From contig CM037781.1 in NCBI GenBank assembly GCA_021229015.1, positions 70,268,173 to 70,332,172 of the forward strand: a stretch of DNA of 64,000 nucleotides. The letters are read 5' to 3'. How positions within the stretch are numbered: position 1 is the first letter of the stretch; each line of letters opens with the position of its first letter. Origin of the DNA: Solen grandis. Its lineage: Eukaryota; Mollusca; Bivalvia; Adapedonta; Solenidae. Under the pieces are notes generated by a model. It was given only the letters and a program-made list of their open reading frames with translations. It was not told where the DNA came from and did not search any database. Positions 11,141 to 21,900 of this stretch are shown here, in pieces. Position numbers and translations under genes: made by a program.

Positions 11141-12313
11141 TTAACCTGTTGCGCAATGCCAAAGAAAATTTTTAGACATACAATTGATAATTGTTATACC
11201 CCTGTAATTTGCCGCAACATGTTTATCACCTTTTTTATGAATTTGGACTATGTAACCTTTTAACCATTTGTCTGGAAAGACATCTTTTTCGTAAATATGA
11301 TTAAAGAGTAAACACAAACGAGGAGCTAATAATTCTTTTGCATCGATGAAAAAATCAGCTACATTATCATCAAGATCAGGACTTTTATTCCGATTAAGAC
11401 TAGAGATTATTTTGCTAATTTCCTCGACAGTAAATGGACAATCTAGAGAATCAATATTCAATGGTTCATCCCTGGGTGTATATTCGCAATCATTAGATAA
11501 AAAACTTGATTTAGAAATATAACTATTTGCTGAGAAATGGTTGAAAAGCGAATCAATGTCAATGTCATTTTGTGTGTCTCCTTTCCTCCTAAATTTGCTA
11601 ATGTATTTCCAGAATTTTCTAGGAGTATATTTACACATATCAGTTAACAAACGTTTTTCTTCACAAGAGAATCTATGTTCAGCGTTTCTTTTTACTTTAT
11701 TATATTTTGTTTTCATATCTAAGAACAATATTTTATTTTTCTTAGTTGGATTATTTTGAAATGTACGTTTTGCATCATAAAAGTTCTTTTTGGCAATTCG
11801 ACATGCATTGTTTAACCATTTGGACACATGCTTTCTAAATGTATTATTATTTCGGTTTATATGTGGTTTCTTACCAAAACAAGAAAATGATATATCATGG
11901 ATACGCTGTGATAAGATATCAATGCATTCATTAAGCTGTATTTCACCATTAATTAATTGGTTAATAACAGCGTCAAAGGTATTTATCGAGCTATTAACTG
12001 ACTGCAAGAACAGTTCACTGTTGCTTGTCCAAGACAATCGGTGTCTGTCATTAGCATTAGGAATAGCATTAAATGAATTATTAACATCAAAAGAAAATTC
12101 AACAGGACAATGATCAGAAAATTCCTTGATGTCAAGCACACGCATATGGTTGATGGTAGAAAAGTTCTTGCGATCAGTTAACAAGTAATAGATTAAACTG
12201 GAAACAGGCTTTCCTTTATGTACAGAATGATAAGTACACTGCCCTGGCTCAAGACGACCATTCACTATAAATAGAGTGTTTCGTTTACATAACTCCAATA
12301 AGTTAATATTGAC
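11141..12313 (-). pseudogene. LINE B endonuclease end, linker and RT N-terminus
   Basis: Starts inside an APE endonuclease domain (INGR-type IVNGRL, YLLTD, then the SDHCPV motif with the catalytic His), continues through a basic linker, and ends at the RT entry (KWLKGYIVQIHKKGD, NYRGI). The open frame itself extends to 12535, but residues beyond 12313 belong to LINE A, so the frame is chimeric. The endonuclease is missing its N-terminal catalytic residues because of 5' truncation. Confidence 0.75.
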
Positions 12314-13873
12314 AGATTCAGGGAAAATCCAAACATCGTTGAATCCAGCCGATAGGATAATATCTCTTACTTTTGACACCCACATGGTAGAATTATTTTG
12401 TCTATTTAAAGTATCAATTTGATCCCGCAACACAGACATTAAAATGCAATTATCTTTTTTAACAGTGTATAACTTCAAAAAGTATTTAATCATCCGTATA
12501 TGCCTCTCAATATACAGAGGAAATTCCCAATTCATACAATGCTAACGTATTTGTTGACTGTTTAACATTTAAAATAAACTTACAAAATTTCTTATGAACC
12601 CTTTCAAGAACATCAGAGTTTAGATAGCCCCAGATCTCACATCCACAGTTGAGAACCGATAATACAAAAGAGTCAAATAAATTGAACATAATATTAACAG
12701 GACATTTGATATCTCTAATTAATCCCATTAAGGAATGCAAAGATTTTAATCCTTTACCAGCAAGGGTCTGAACAGCTTGTATGAAGGATCCACTACTGAT
12801 AAATAACACCCCTAAATAATTAAAGGAGTTGACAATCTCGACTTCTTGGTCATTATATAACCACTTATCCTCCCTGCTTAACTTCCCGCCTTTTCTGAAC
12901 ACCACAATTTTAGTTCTGTCAACATTTACAGTTAATTTCCATTTACAGCAATACACATAGAGGCTATCTAAAGACGCCTGAAGTCCGGATCTAGACTCTG
13001 AAACTATAACAGCATCATCTGCAAACAACAGTAAAAATATAGAAATCTGATCAATATTCAATCCGGAGTTAAGATTTTCTTGTAAATGCATCTCTTTATC
13101 ATTTAGAAAAAGAGAAAATAACATGGGAGAAGTTATCTCCCCCCGAAAAAGTCCGAGATTACTCTGAAAAAAATCTGACAATGTCCCTAGGTGCTTAACA
13201 CAAAGTTTAACTTCAGTATACATATACCTTATAACTGCCAAGAGATCCCCATCAATGCCTAATTTAATCAGTTTATACCACTGCCTTGTTCTATCAATAC
13301 AGTCATACGCCTTTCTATAGTCAATAAAACAACAATAGAGTTTTGCCTTATTTTCTAGCTGTCTTTGTATTAATGAGTGTAGAATGAAAACGGGATCCAC
13401 CGTGCTGAACTTACTTTTGAATCCAAATTGTGCGTCTGACAAAACACAATAATTTTCTGCCCATGATTTTAGTCTGTTATTCAAAACAACCATAAATAGT
13501 TTTGAAAAGCAACTAGTGAGAGTAATACCTCGATAATTACCTGGGTCTGACCGGTTACCTTTCTTATGTAATGGAATGATTACGCCAGTGGCCCATGACC
13601 GAGGGAATGTTTTTGATCGTAGTATATAATTAAAAAATATGTTCAGCGGTTGTATTATCTGAGGTACAGACACTTTGAAATACTCATATAAAATGTTATC
13701 CATAGATGAGGTTTTGTTGATTCCCAGATTTTTTATAACTGTTAAAATTTCATCATCGGAAATAGGTATATCTAGTGAGTCAAACGTAACATTGTATTCA
13801 TCCGCATTATCAAATTGATCTAAAAACTCAGCAAATTCATCCTCGTCAGCTACATTGTCACTTGACGTTAAAT
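12314..13873 (-). pseudogene. LINE A reverse transcriptase and post-RT region
   Basis: Carries RT motifs WATGVIIPLHKKG, NYRGITL, AQFGF, FIDYRKAYD, a degraded LGLFRGEITSP (the usual GLxQGxxxSP), and the catalytic LLLFADDAVI. Next come KTKIVVFRKGG, FNYLGV and NCGCEIWG. The open frame (12507-13919) begins inside the SINE-derived (TTG)n stretch, so its first roughly 15 codons are not LINE. After a break near 12507-12540 the post-RT part continues (PLYIERHIRMIKY) until the LINE B junction. Confidence 0.85.
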
Positions 13874-13887
13874 TACTAAAATATGTT

Positions 13888-14041
13888 GTTGTTGTTGTTG
13901 TATTGGGGTTTACCGTCACTGCGATAATATTTCAATCATATAGCGACGTCCAGCTAATTACAGGTGGAGGAAGACCCCGAGTACACAGAGGTACCCGGGT
14001 AGAACCACCGACCTACCGCAAGCCAGCTGGAATGCTTCCTC
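13888..14041 (-). mobile_element. 5'-truncated SINE with 14-bp target-site duplication
   Basis: (TTG)n then TATTGGGGTTTACCGTCACTG and the SINE body, ending at the GGAATGCTTCC word. It is flanked by TACTAAAATATGTT at 13874-13887 and again at 14042-14055. The duplication proves a clean retrotransposition event into LINE A. The tRNA-like head is absent. Confidence 0.9.
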
Positions 14042-14117
14042 TACTAAAATATGTTTTAAAATCATCATTTGAAATATTTTCCGATGGAAAATTCTTATTT
14101 TGAAATTTAAACATCCT

Positions 14118-14541
14118 CTAAAATTCTTTTGGTGATTTTTTCCTTAAATCGTTCATTTTTCGAAATCCTGCATAATTGAAACTATTTTTTTGATTTCCGA
14201 CACTGATATTTATAATCCTTTTTAGTCTGAAAAAGTGAGGCTCTATCCTCTGAACTACGGGAAATATTAAACTTATCAAGAGCTTCTTTATATAAAACAT
14301 AATTGCGTTTGCACTCATCATCGAACCAAGCTTTATTATTACTACTCCTTTCAAACCGCACCTCATTTCTATTGTAGGATTTTTTCTTAAAATATTTATC
14401 ACCATGTTCACAAAGATAATTTGTGAATATTGAAGTTATACTGTCTACACTTTCACCTCCATTTATCCCAGAGTTTAACTTATGAACGAGCGAATTGATA
14501 TTATCCGAAATATCTTTTACAAATAAGTCTGAGTATCTCAC
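14118..14541 (-). pseudogene. LINE A linker between endonuclease and RT
   Basis: A Lys/Arg/Asn-rich segment containing AWFDDECKRNYVLYKEAL, a common pattern in the linker of non-LTR ORF2 proteins (KPWW...C......). It is split over two frames (14182-14541 and 14118-14411), so at least one frameshift is present. Confidence 0.7.
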
Positions 14542-15436
14542 ATCATACTTATAATATGTACATGTACTTTCATACCCATCTTGATTTGAAATAATGGGTT
14601 CTGTATACGTTTTAAAAGAAAAAAAAATAGCGGGGTATGGTTTGAGTAGACATCAAAATCATTAACATTGAAATTGTCAAGCAATGTAAAATTATTTTGA
14701 TCAGTCAACAAATAATCGACAACGCTGGCCCCATTGTGTGTAAAACATGTGAAATTCCCACGGTCACCTGGCCAGCGACCGTTTACTATACGCTGATTGG
14801 TTGATTTGCACAGGTCAAGTAAACATTCACCAAAACGATTGGGCGTTAAATCCTTCGATACTCGAGGCGAAGGTGTATCAGTTGTAATAACATCATTATC
14901 ATCAATACTACGGCCAAATCGAATGAAGTCTGATTTACTACCTGTCCTACTATTTAAATCACATGTTAGAAATATTTTACCTAATTGGTTATACATAGCG
15001 ATGTCTTGTTCTAGTTGTGAAAATATATCAACATTGTACATATGGTGCACTGGGGAAGACTCCGGTGCTATATATATAATACAAAGATATATATCATAAT
15101 GTATATTAAATAATTGCTTTTCAATTTTTAACCATACAATGCAATCAATAGAGTTTTTAACGATTTTTATACCATTACGTACACTGTCTTTAATGTAAAT
15201 AATTATACCTCCACTTGATCGTTTTGCCCTACGATTTTGATATTTACGGTATGAATGAATAGGATTAGAATAACCTTTAATTTCTATAGAAGAGTTCTTA
15301 TTTGTCCATGTTTCACTTAGGCATATAATGTCATACTCACTAATGATGTTAACGAATTCTTTACAGTTCATTTTTTTTCAGATGTAAGTCCTTCAACATT
15401 CCAAGAAATGCACTTAAGCACACTCTCACTTGAGTC
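14538..15436 (-). pseudogene. LINE A APE-type endonuclease
   Basis: An apurinic-like endonuclease that nicks the genomic target for target-primed reverse transcription. Motifs: CISWNVEGL at the very start (just upstream of 15371), IICLSETW with the catalytic Glu, GGIIIYIK, IYIAPES, FLTCDLNSR (usually GDxN; here CDLN), VVDYLLTD and YSNHTPL in place of the usual SDHxP. The open frame begins at 15371, but the natural start lies upstream across a 1-nt shift in an A8 run (15372-15379). The altered GDxN and SDH motifs suggest inactivity. Confidence 0.8.
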
Positions 15437-16463
15437 CTAACACGGTTCCCGGTATAGCTGATTATTGATGTAGAGTTTGTCGACTCTAAGGAAGGCTTCT
15501 TTCCCATCCGCACGGGCCTGTAGCATCACTGGGATCAACTTCCGGCGCTGTTCCACCACTTCCTTCGGAAATTGTTCCGAAATTCCAAACCTCGTCCCTT
15601 TAAGTTCCCTAGCTGCTCTTCGAACCTTTTCACGATCGGGAAAGTCTGTGAATTTTTACGACAATCGGTCGGGTCTTTCCGGCTCTATATGGACCAATCC
15701 GATGGGCTCGTTGCAACTTTACGTCCTGTACGGCATTTCCAATTTTAAGTTTTTCTTGAATAAATTGCAAGATCTTTTGTTCACATTGTTCGTCTTTTTC
15801 CTCAGGAATTCTGTGAAATAATAAATTGTCCCGCATGCTGCGGCATTTAAGATCTTGTATTTCCGCTTTCAGTTCAGATTCAATGTTGTTATGATTATTT
15901 TCCAATTTTTTCATTTTTTTTTGCATAAAGGCCATCAATTCCTTGTGTTGTTTGTTTATATCAGCCATGGTCTAGCTGTCAACATTTCGACTGACCTCAG
16001 TGTCACACACTTTTTTTTCCAGATCATTGATCTTTTTATCCATGCTTTGCATGCGTGTGTTAATAGTGTTTACACTCGATTGAATTGAATCTAGCCTGGC
16101 CAGTTTACTATCCATACTGTCTAGACGTTTCATGATCATAGTAAACATGTCCGTCCCTGGGGAACTGGGTGTTGCCTGTACATTCTGTACATTCTGCGAG
16201 ACCCCTGGGCTCATCGCACCCATGACCTGATATGGGTTATTTGCCATATTTATTGCTTGCGGAAACATATAGCCAAAGTTAGATGAATAAAGCTGAGTTT
16301 GTGGTGTTTGAAATGTCTGTGACTGAACTTGTTCGCTATTACCGTTACCTTTGCTACCACTGCTGTCCATTGTCGTGTTCTTTTTCTTTCCCCGCCTTTT
16401 CACTGGGGTTTCTTGTTTTTCCTCTCCTGGCGATTGTTTCGACTTTTTCCTTTTCCTCGTCAT
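15437..16463 (-). pseudogene. LINE A ORF1 (L1-type RNA-binding protein)
   Basis: Basic N-terminus (MTRKRKKSKQ...), Gln/Pro/Met-rich middle, heptad-like coiled-coil region around residues 110-200, then an RRM-like segment (SMRDNLLFHRIPEE) and a C-terminal domain (RAHRIG, RPIVVK, KLYINNQLY). This is the layout of L1/Tx1 ORF1 proteins, which trimerise and coat LINE RNA. An in-frame TAG at 15972-15974 splits it, and a frameshift near 15640 moves the last roughly 65 codons to another frame. The terminal stop is at 15437-15439, immediately before ORF2. Confidence 0.8.
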
Positions 16464-16469
16464 TCACGA

Positions 16470-17130
16470 AGCATTTTTATTACATTCCTTAGAAACTTCA
16501 GTCCAAATAATAAGTTATCCAGCCATTTATTTATTAATTTCCAGACATATTTACACTGCTATTTTTTTTTTCAACCCGCCATGATCCACGCATGCGCACA
16601 CCAAATATGTCATTTGATTTGTTCAAATCCGGTTTAACCATGTATCAGGTAACCGATCGTAACTTTTCAGAGGTGCACGGATACAAGTTTTGCACTCCAT
16701 ATTTTATTTGGTTAAGATGCAATAATGTAGCCACGTGTAAAAACATGTATTGAACGTGATATTTAGTTGTCTGTGACGTTAGTCACATCAACTATAGCAC
16801 TACGTTTTGAACCCAGGGTCTCATAGATTTAAAACCGAATAACCTCTCACTAGTGTAAATATGATCGAACAATTTTATATATCTCTACAACACAAGTATG
16901 CTAGAATTAAGCAAAAATGCTGCAAAATCAATGCTGTGTCAAAAATAAATATTACAGACAACAAAAATCGACTGTGACATATTATAACGAATTTCTATGT
17001 AGCAAAGCTTCATTTATAAATATGCCAGAATAACATTTTTATTTATTGAAAACACCAGTTTTATAATTTCTATCGAATTTGGGTGTATGAAGTAAAAAAG
17101 AATATTGAATATATGTTTCGGATAATTTGA
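16470..17130. other. Possible LINE A 5' UTR, then intergenic
   Basis: 16470-16620 is probably the LINE A 5' UTR (no clear boundary seen). The rest is AT-rich with no recognised feature. Confidence 0.35.
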
Positions 17131-18070
17131 TATTCAGGACATACTATGAAAAATTGATATTCATCTTCTATGTATAAATGTTACAAATAACAATAACGTA
17201 TATTGCTCTTTCTGCTCTATTCTGACCGTACCTGCCAGTTTCATTTATCACTTTACGGGAAGAAAGCCTCATTCTAGCTAAGGTTAATCTCATTTTTTAT
17301 GGTAATATTTTTAAATACTGTTCAAAACCAAAACTATCTTTAAAATATTTATACGTAAACAGCGTTTGCCAATTTTGCCTAAACACATCGTTTACTCTTA
17401 ATTCGAATATAATATGAAAATTATTGAGGTCAATTCTTCCAGGTTTGTTGAAGACATATGAAAAACTAAACTTTCACCTTCGAAACTCAGTTCATTCTAT
17501 TATTGTTAACATATTTCAATAAATCATTATATAATGTACAGTACTGATTTACATAAGTTTACATATCGTTTTCGATTTACCAAATCCTATATTCCTATGT
17601 TTGCATTTAAAACAGCACCTATTAAAAGCATCAACGTGTTGACATTTTACACTTGATTTTAAAACATATTTTTAAATACTCAACAATACATTAAGAGCTT
17701 TCAAACACTTACCTGATTTAATGCTACCTTTGGATTGTTAACATTTACCTGTAGTCCCCATTTGTCACAATATCTCAGTTTTAAAAGGTCTAAACTGTGT
17801 TGTAAATCTTCTGGACTATCCAATTAAATTACCAGCAAATAATCGTCGTCAGCAAATAATATTGGAATAAAAGAATTATTATCCAGTGATAATGAACACA
17901 CTGGTCCATATTGCAAAAATAGCTTGAGATCCTCGATGACAAGGGCAAAGCGTGTCGGCGAAATAACCTCCCCTTGCTTCAATCCAATTTCACAATCAAA
18001 CTAATCTGAAAGAGAATTATATCCTTTTACACAGGACCTTTCTTGTTTAAATAGTATCCAATTCTTATAT
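17130..18070 (-). pseudogene. Degenerate LINE reverse transcriptase relic
   Basis: The minus strand at 17740-18000 still shows GLKQGEVISPTRFALV, then ILFADDDYLLVI and KWGLQVNV in broken frames. Around 17150-17330 a cysteine-knuckle-like region is recognisable. Many stops and indels are present. It is an older copy than LINE A and LINE B. Confidence 0.65.
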
Positions 18071-18245
18071 ACAATAATCTATTGTGTTTTGATAAAAAAT
18101 CGTTTGCCTGAAGCTTTTAAATGTTCATGTATATTTTTTTATGATATTTTATATCTGTATTTCTAAACCTCTTGCATGTATTAGATAATGTAAAACAGAT
18201 AACATGTACACATCTTATGTATAAAATCATTTATTCAATTTTTTT

Positions 18246-18460
18246 TTCGGCGGATTATAGGGAAAAATCAGTGAATCAAACATGGTCATATTGAAAACAG
18301 AGAACATCTTTTTATTTTCATAATTTTCACTGTTTTGAATCGGGAATCCTTTTTTCTCCCATTTACAGAGCCCCGAAAATGGCGGATATGCATGAAATAA
18401 AAAAAATGTTGGTTTCAGTGCATTATCATTTTCAATTCATCGAGTGAGTGGAAGTACAAG
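18246..18460 (+). repeat. Dispersed repeat, copy 1 of an inverted pair
   Basis: The sequence from GGCGGATTATAGGG to ATTCATCGAGTGAGTGG matches the reverse complement of 20181-20383 over its length with scattered differences. Non-coding and MITE-like. It lies upstream of the signal-peptide exon at 18762. Confidence 0.65.
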
Positions 18461-18761
18461 TTAACACAACAGGAAGAGAAATAATTTAAAGATAAGCGGA
18501 ACAATGCCTACAACAATGGCTTAGAAAAATTTGTTAATAGTCATACAGAGATACAGGTCATTGTCGCGTGAACCACTTATCTGACAATTAGTATTGTTTA
18601 TGTATAAAGAATTGCTGTGCTTCCTGTATAAAAAACAACAGGACATTTATTTCATGGCATTGTGAGGGTTAATGTGTTTCATTTGACGATGTGAACTTAT
18701 ATTTTATAGTGCAAGATATAGGCACTAATCTATTTTTTATGTGTCAGTCATGTAAATCGAA

Positions 18762-18825
18762 ATGGATTTTTGTTATATATTCTTGATAAATGTACTGGCA
18801 TTTGCATCATTGAATGCAATTGATG
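18762..18825 (+). CDS. Exon 1: signal peptide
   Basis: ATG at 18762 followed by 21 codons of a classic hydrophobic signal (FCYIFLINVLAFASLNA). The exon ends in phase 1 at the donor G/GTGAGT, which joins exon 2 in frame to make a Val codon. Confidence 0.7.
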
Positions 18826-18922
18826 GTGAGTTATTGCATATGCTGAAAATTTAAATAAATAGGCATGATTATAAATGCATGCATAAAGAACTATTAATCG
18901 ATCATTTGTTTGTACTGATTGC

Positions 18923-18986
<64 letters not shown>

Positions 18987-21900
18987 CAAAAAAATATGTA
19001 CTCAAACATTTTTTCTTATTATAAAAGTATTGTTTTTGAATTAAAATGGACAATAGTATTCAATAAGGTAATAAATCTATAAAACACTAAATGATAAAAT
19101 CAAGAGGGTCAAAATGAAAATTCACAAATGGCATATTTTTATACTGTTATTTCAATTTGAAATATAAGCATATATTTTAAATGATACCATTGAAATTTTA
19201 ATCAGTGTCTGTAAATGCTTTAGAATTTATATCTGTTTTTCCTTCTTTTTTAATGAAAATGTTTGTTGTGTGTGTGTGTGTGTTTTAAATCTCCATATTG
19301 ATATTTAAGATTTAGAGATCTTGGCATTAATTCAAAGGTTTGTTTATGTAAAGGATGGTGGGGGAATTTCAAGCCGTATGGACATTTATCATTATTTCAA
19401 TTTCGGGACAAATTTGGCGCATGCAATTTCACATTGAAGCGTGAAATGTGGTGCTTATTAAATTTGGGTTAGTGTGTTATGTATAAAAGTCTTTAACCGA
19501 CCGACTCTTTATTTTATTCTCGTCTCTATATATCTTTATTGTAACACAACCTTTGTGCAAGGAGATCTTAGTGGAAAAAATATTTTATTCAACATAATTG
19601 AACTAAGCATAGATCATTTTTTTTACTTTGTTGTCGTTGTTTTGTTGCTGTTGTGTTTTGTCGTTAGTGTGTGTGTGTGTTGTGTGTGTGTGTTCTCTAA
19701 AAAAAAGATTTTGTTCTAATTGAAATCAGTCCTGCTTCCTGAAGATGTCATAAATCAAACGTGAATCACAGCGTCATATCAATGAACACATTACATGTTA
19801 ATATACATGCAGTACTTTGTTTATTTTACTGATAAATGGGGGAAAGTGTACCTCAAAACATCTGAGTTGTTTTGATTCGTCCATTATTAAAACAGATAAG
19901 ATAGCGTTTTATCCACCTTTTGAAATATACCAAGTAGTGTGTCTTCCACCTATGCTATATTAAGAAAGGGGTGTTTAGTCAAATTTGCAACAATTATGAA
20001 GGACGTTGTATTTACCTTGCAAAACTATAATGGATGTTATATGAGGGGTGTTTTGTCTGTCTACCTTTAAAATCATATAGAGAATTATTGTTGGTTTTAG
20101 TGGAATATTACCATTTTAATTCATCGAGTAAGGTGAAAAATAATTTTTTCAGGGGTGGCACAGAGTGAAAATATTAATATTTCCACCACACTCGATGAAT
20201 TGTAAATGATAACGCACGGAAGCCATTTTTTTTTCTTTTTAAACATTTATTTCTACCATTTTCGAGAAAAAATGATTCCCGTTACAAAACAGTGAAAGTT
20301 ATATGAAAAATTATATTCTCTCTTGAATATTGCCATTTTTAATTCACGGATATTTTCCTATAATCCAACGAAAAGCATGAAAATATTATAGTATTCATAG
20401 CATTGGTACATGTTATTTTTTTAAATTATGTAATACATATTGAGGTTTAAAAATACACATATACTGTAAAAACATCATGAAATAATGAAACATTAATGCA
20501 TTAATATTTGAAGTATTTATGTTGTTATTTTTTTTGTTTTTTGTTTTTTTTTAAAAAGAAGTGCTCCAAGAAAAATGATTTACTCAAAACACAGTTACTT
20601 ATTGTTTCTATAAATATAAGAGTCGGATAGAATAAATCACCTAGATATTTCTTGTCCACCCATCATTGAATTATAACCTTCAATGCTAAAAGATGCAAAC
20701 ACCCATTTACTTTGAGTTATAGGCTCTTTTGTTCAAAGTCTTTAAAGGATTGCATTTAATATGAAGTTGCGATTTTCAAAGTTTCCAATCTATTGTTTAC
20801 AAGTGCGAAATTTAGTCTGACTGTTTCAAGACAGGTTTTCATGCATAAATAGCGTCTGAAATACATTATTAAGCGATTAATTGTTCTTTAATGATGCCAA
20901 TACTACATATTAATTAGTTTAGGTATGTTAATTTGTATTTTAAGGTATATTTGTCGATGCAAAGTAAGCCAACAACCCTTTGGTTATTCTATTTGGTTAA
21001 TTATAGAATCGTCCTTGGAATGGACTTGTCTGTGAATGGTCACGTGGTTTTGAGCTACATAAGGCGCTGCTCTCCTCACAATCCCTCAGTCTTTCGGAAG
21101 CAGTCGGTCAGATCGTAAGGTCTTCTGTTCGAGCAGCAAGTGTAATATTTACTGGGTAGCTACTGTACAACGCACCTCGGTGATCGGAAGGTAGCAAGCC
21201 TAGTATATATACAGTTGGATTAGGGTCTCTAGGTATTAGGCGACACTACTGTACCACGCCCCTTGGGGATCGGAAGATAGCTAGCCTAGGCGATTCTACC
21301 GTACCATGCACTTCGGTGATCGGGAGGCAGGCCACCATGTTGCTTAGGTCGCATACAATTCTATATAGTATTACATATAGTATGTCCGTGGTTAGGTGGG
21401 CGTCTGTCCTGGTTTCGTTAGCTGCTTAGTTAGGTTCGTTTTTCGTAGGTGAGGTAGATATATCCCAGTTAATTTTATTGTTATGTTCATTTGTAATCAA
21501 TCAGTAATATTTTATAACAATCATTTAAGCCAAGTAGGCTAGAAGGAAAACTAATATATTTGTATATATTACTTATATAAAGTATCAGGTAGATACGGGA
21601 TTTTTTATATACTTTTCAAGCCTTGACCGCTCGTTTAGCTAGGTAAGTTTTATTCTAGTGCTTTAGTAAAATACCGGCGATCGTCACACTATGAATACAA
21701 CTCTGCCAAATGGACGGCCAACTTCAGCGTAATCAATATCATCAATATGTTTTAATATTAGTTTTTGAGATGTTCTTAAGTTCTAGATATGCCATTCAAT
21801 TCAATTTAGAAAAGACCCAAGGTATTAATCAGAGATCAGAAACTCCTGTGAAAGACAGTGGGAAATATTGTTTATCCACACAGTAGATCATTGAATTTTG

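Larger units (their letters stand above)
9263..12313 (-). mobile_element. LINE B: 5'-truncated LINE inserted in LINE A
   Basis: The 3' end is sharp: AATAAACTTTTGAAACTTGAA near 9263-9290 on the minus strand, a CTTGAAA-type tail. The 5' end lies within the endonuclease domain at about 12313, where a LINE A frame (ending FPESVN) runs directly into LINE B endonuclease sequence. The element has the same orientation as LINE A. Its product is related to but clearly different from LINE A, and its tail is of another type, so it belongs to a different subfamily. Confidence 0.85.
8616..16470 (-). mobile_element. LINE A: near-full-length non-LTR retrotransposon with two nested insertions
   Basis: Read on the minus strand the order is ORF1 (16463-15437), APE-type endonuclease (15436-14538), linker, reverse transcriptase (13873-12507), post-RT region, Cys/His knuckle (near 9000), and a 3' UTR with a TTCTGTTCTG tail at about 8616. 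LINE B (9263-12313) splits the post-RT region and a SINE (13888-14041) splits the linker/RT junction. Without these the element is about 4.6 kb. ORF1 resembles the L1/Tx1 ORF1 type (coiled coil then RRM-like and C-terminal domain). The clade of ORF2 was not settled. Frameshifts and stops show the copy is dead. Confidence 0.85.

Noticed and set aside
11141..12535. Single 464-residue host protein
   Set aside because: The frame crosses the LINE A/LINE B junction at about 12313 and is chimeric.
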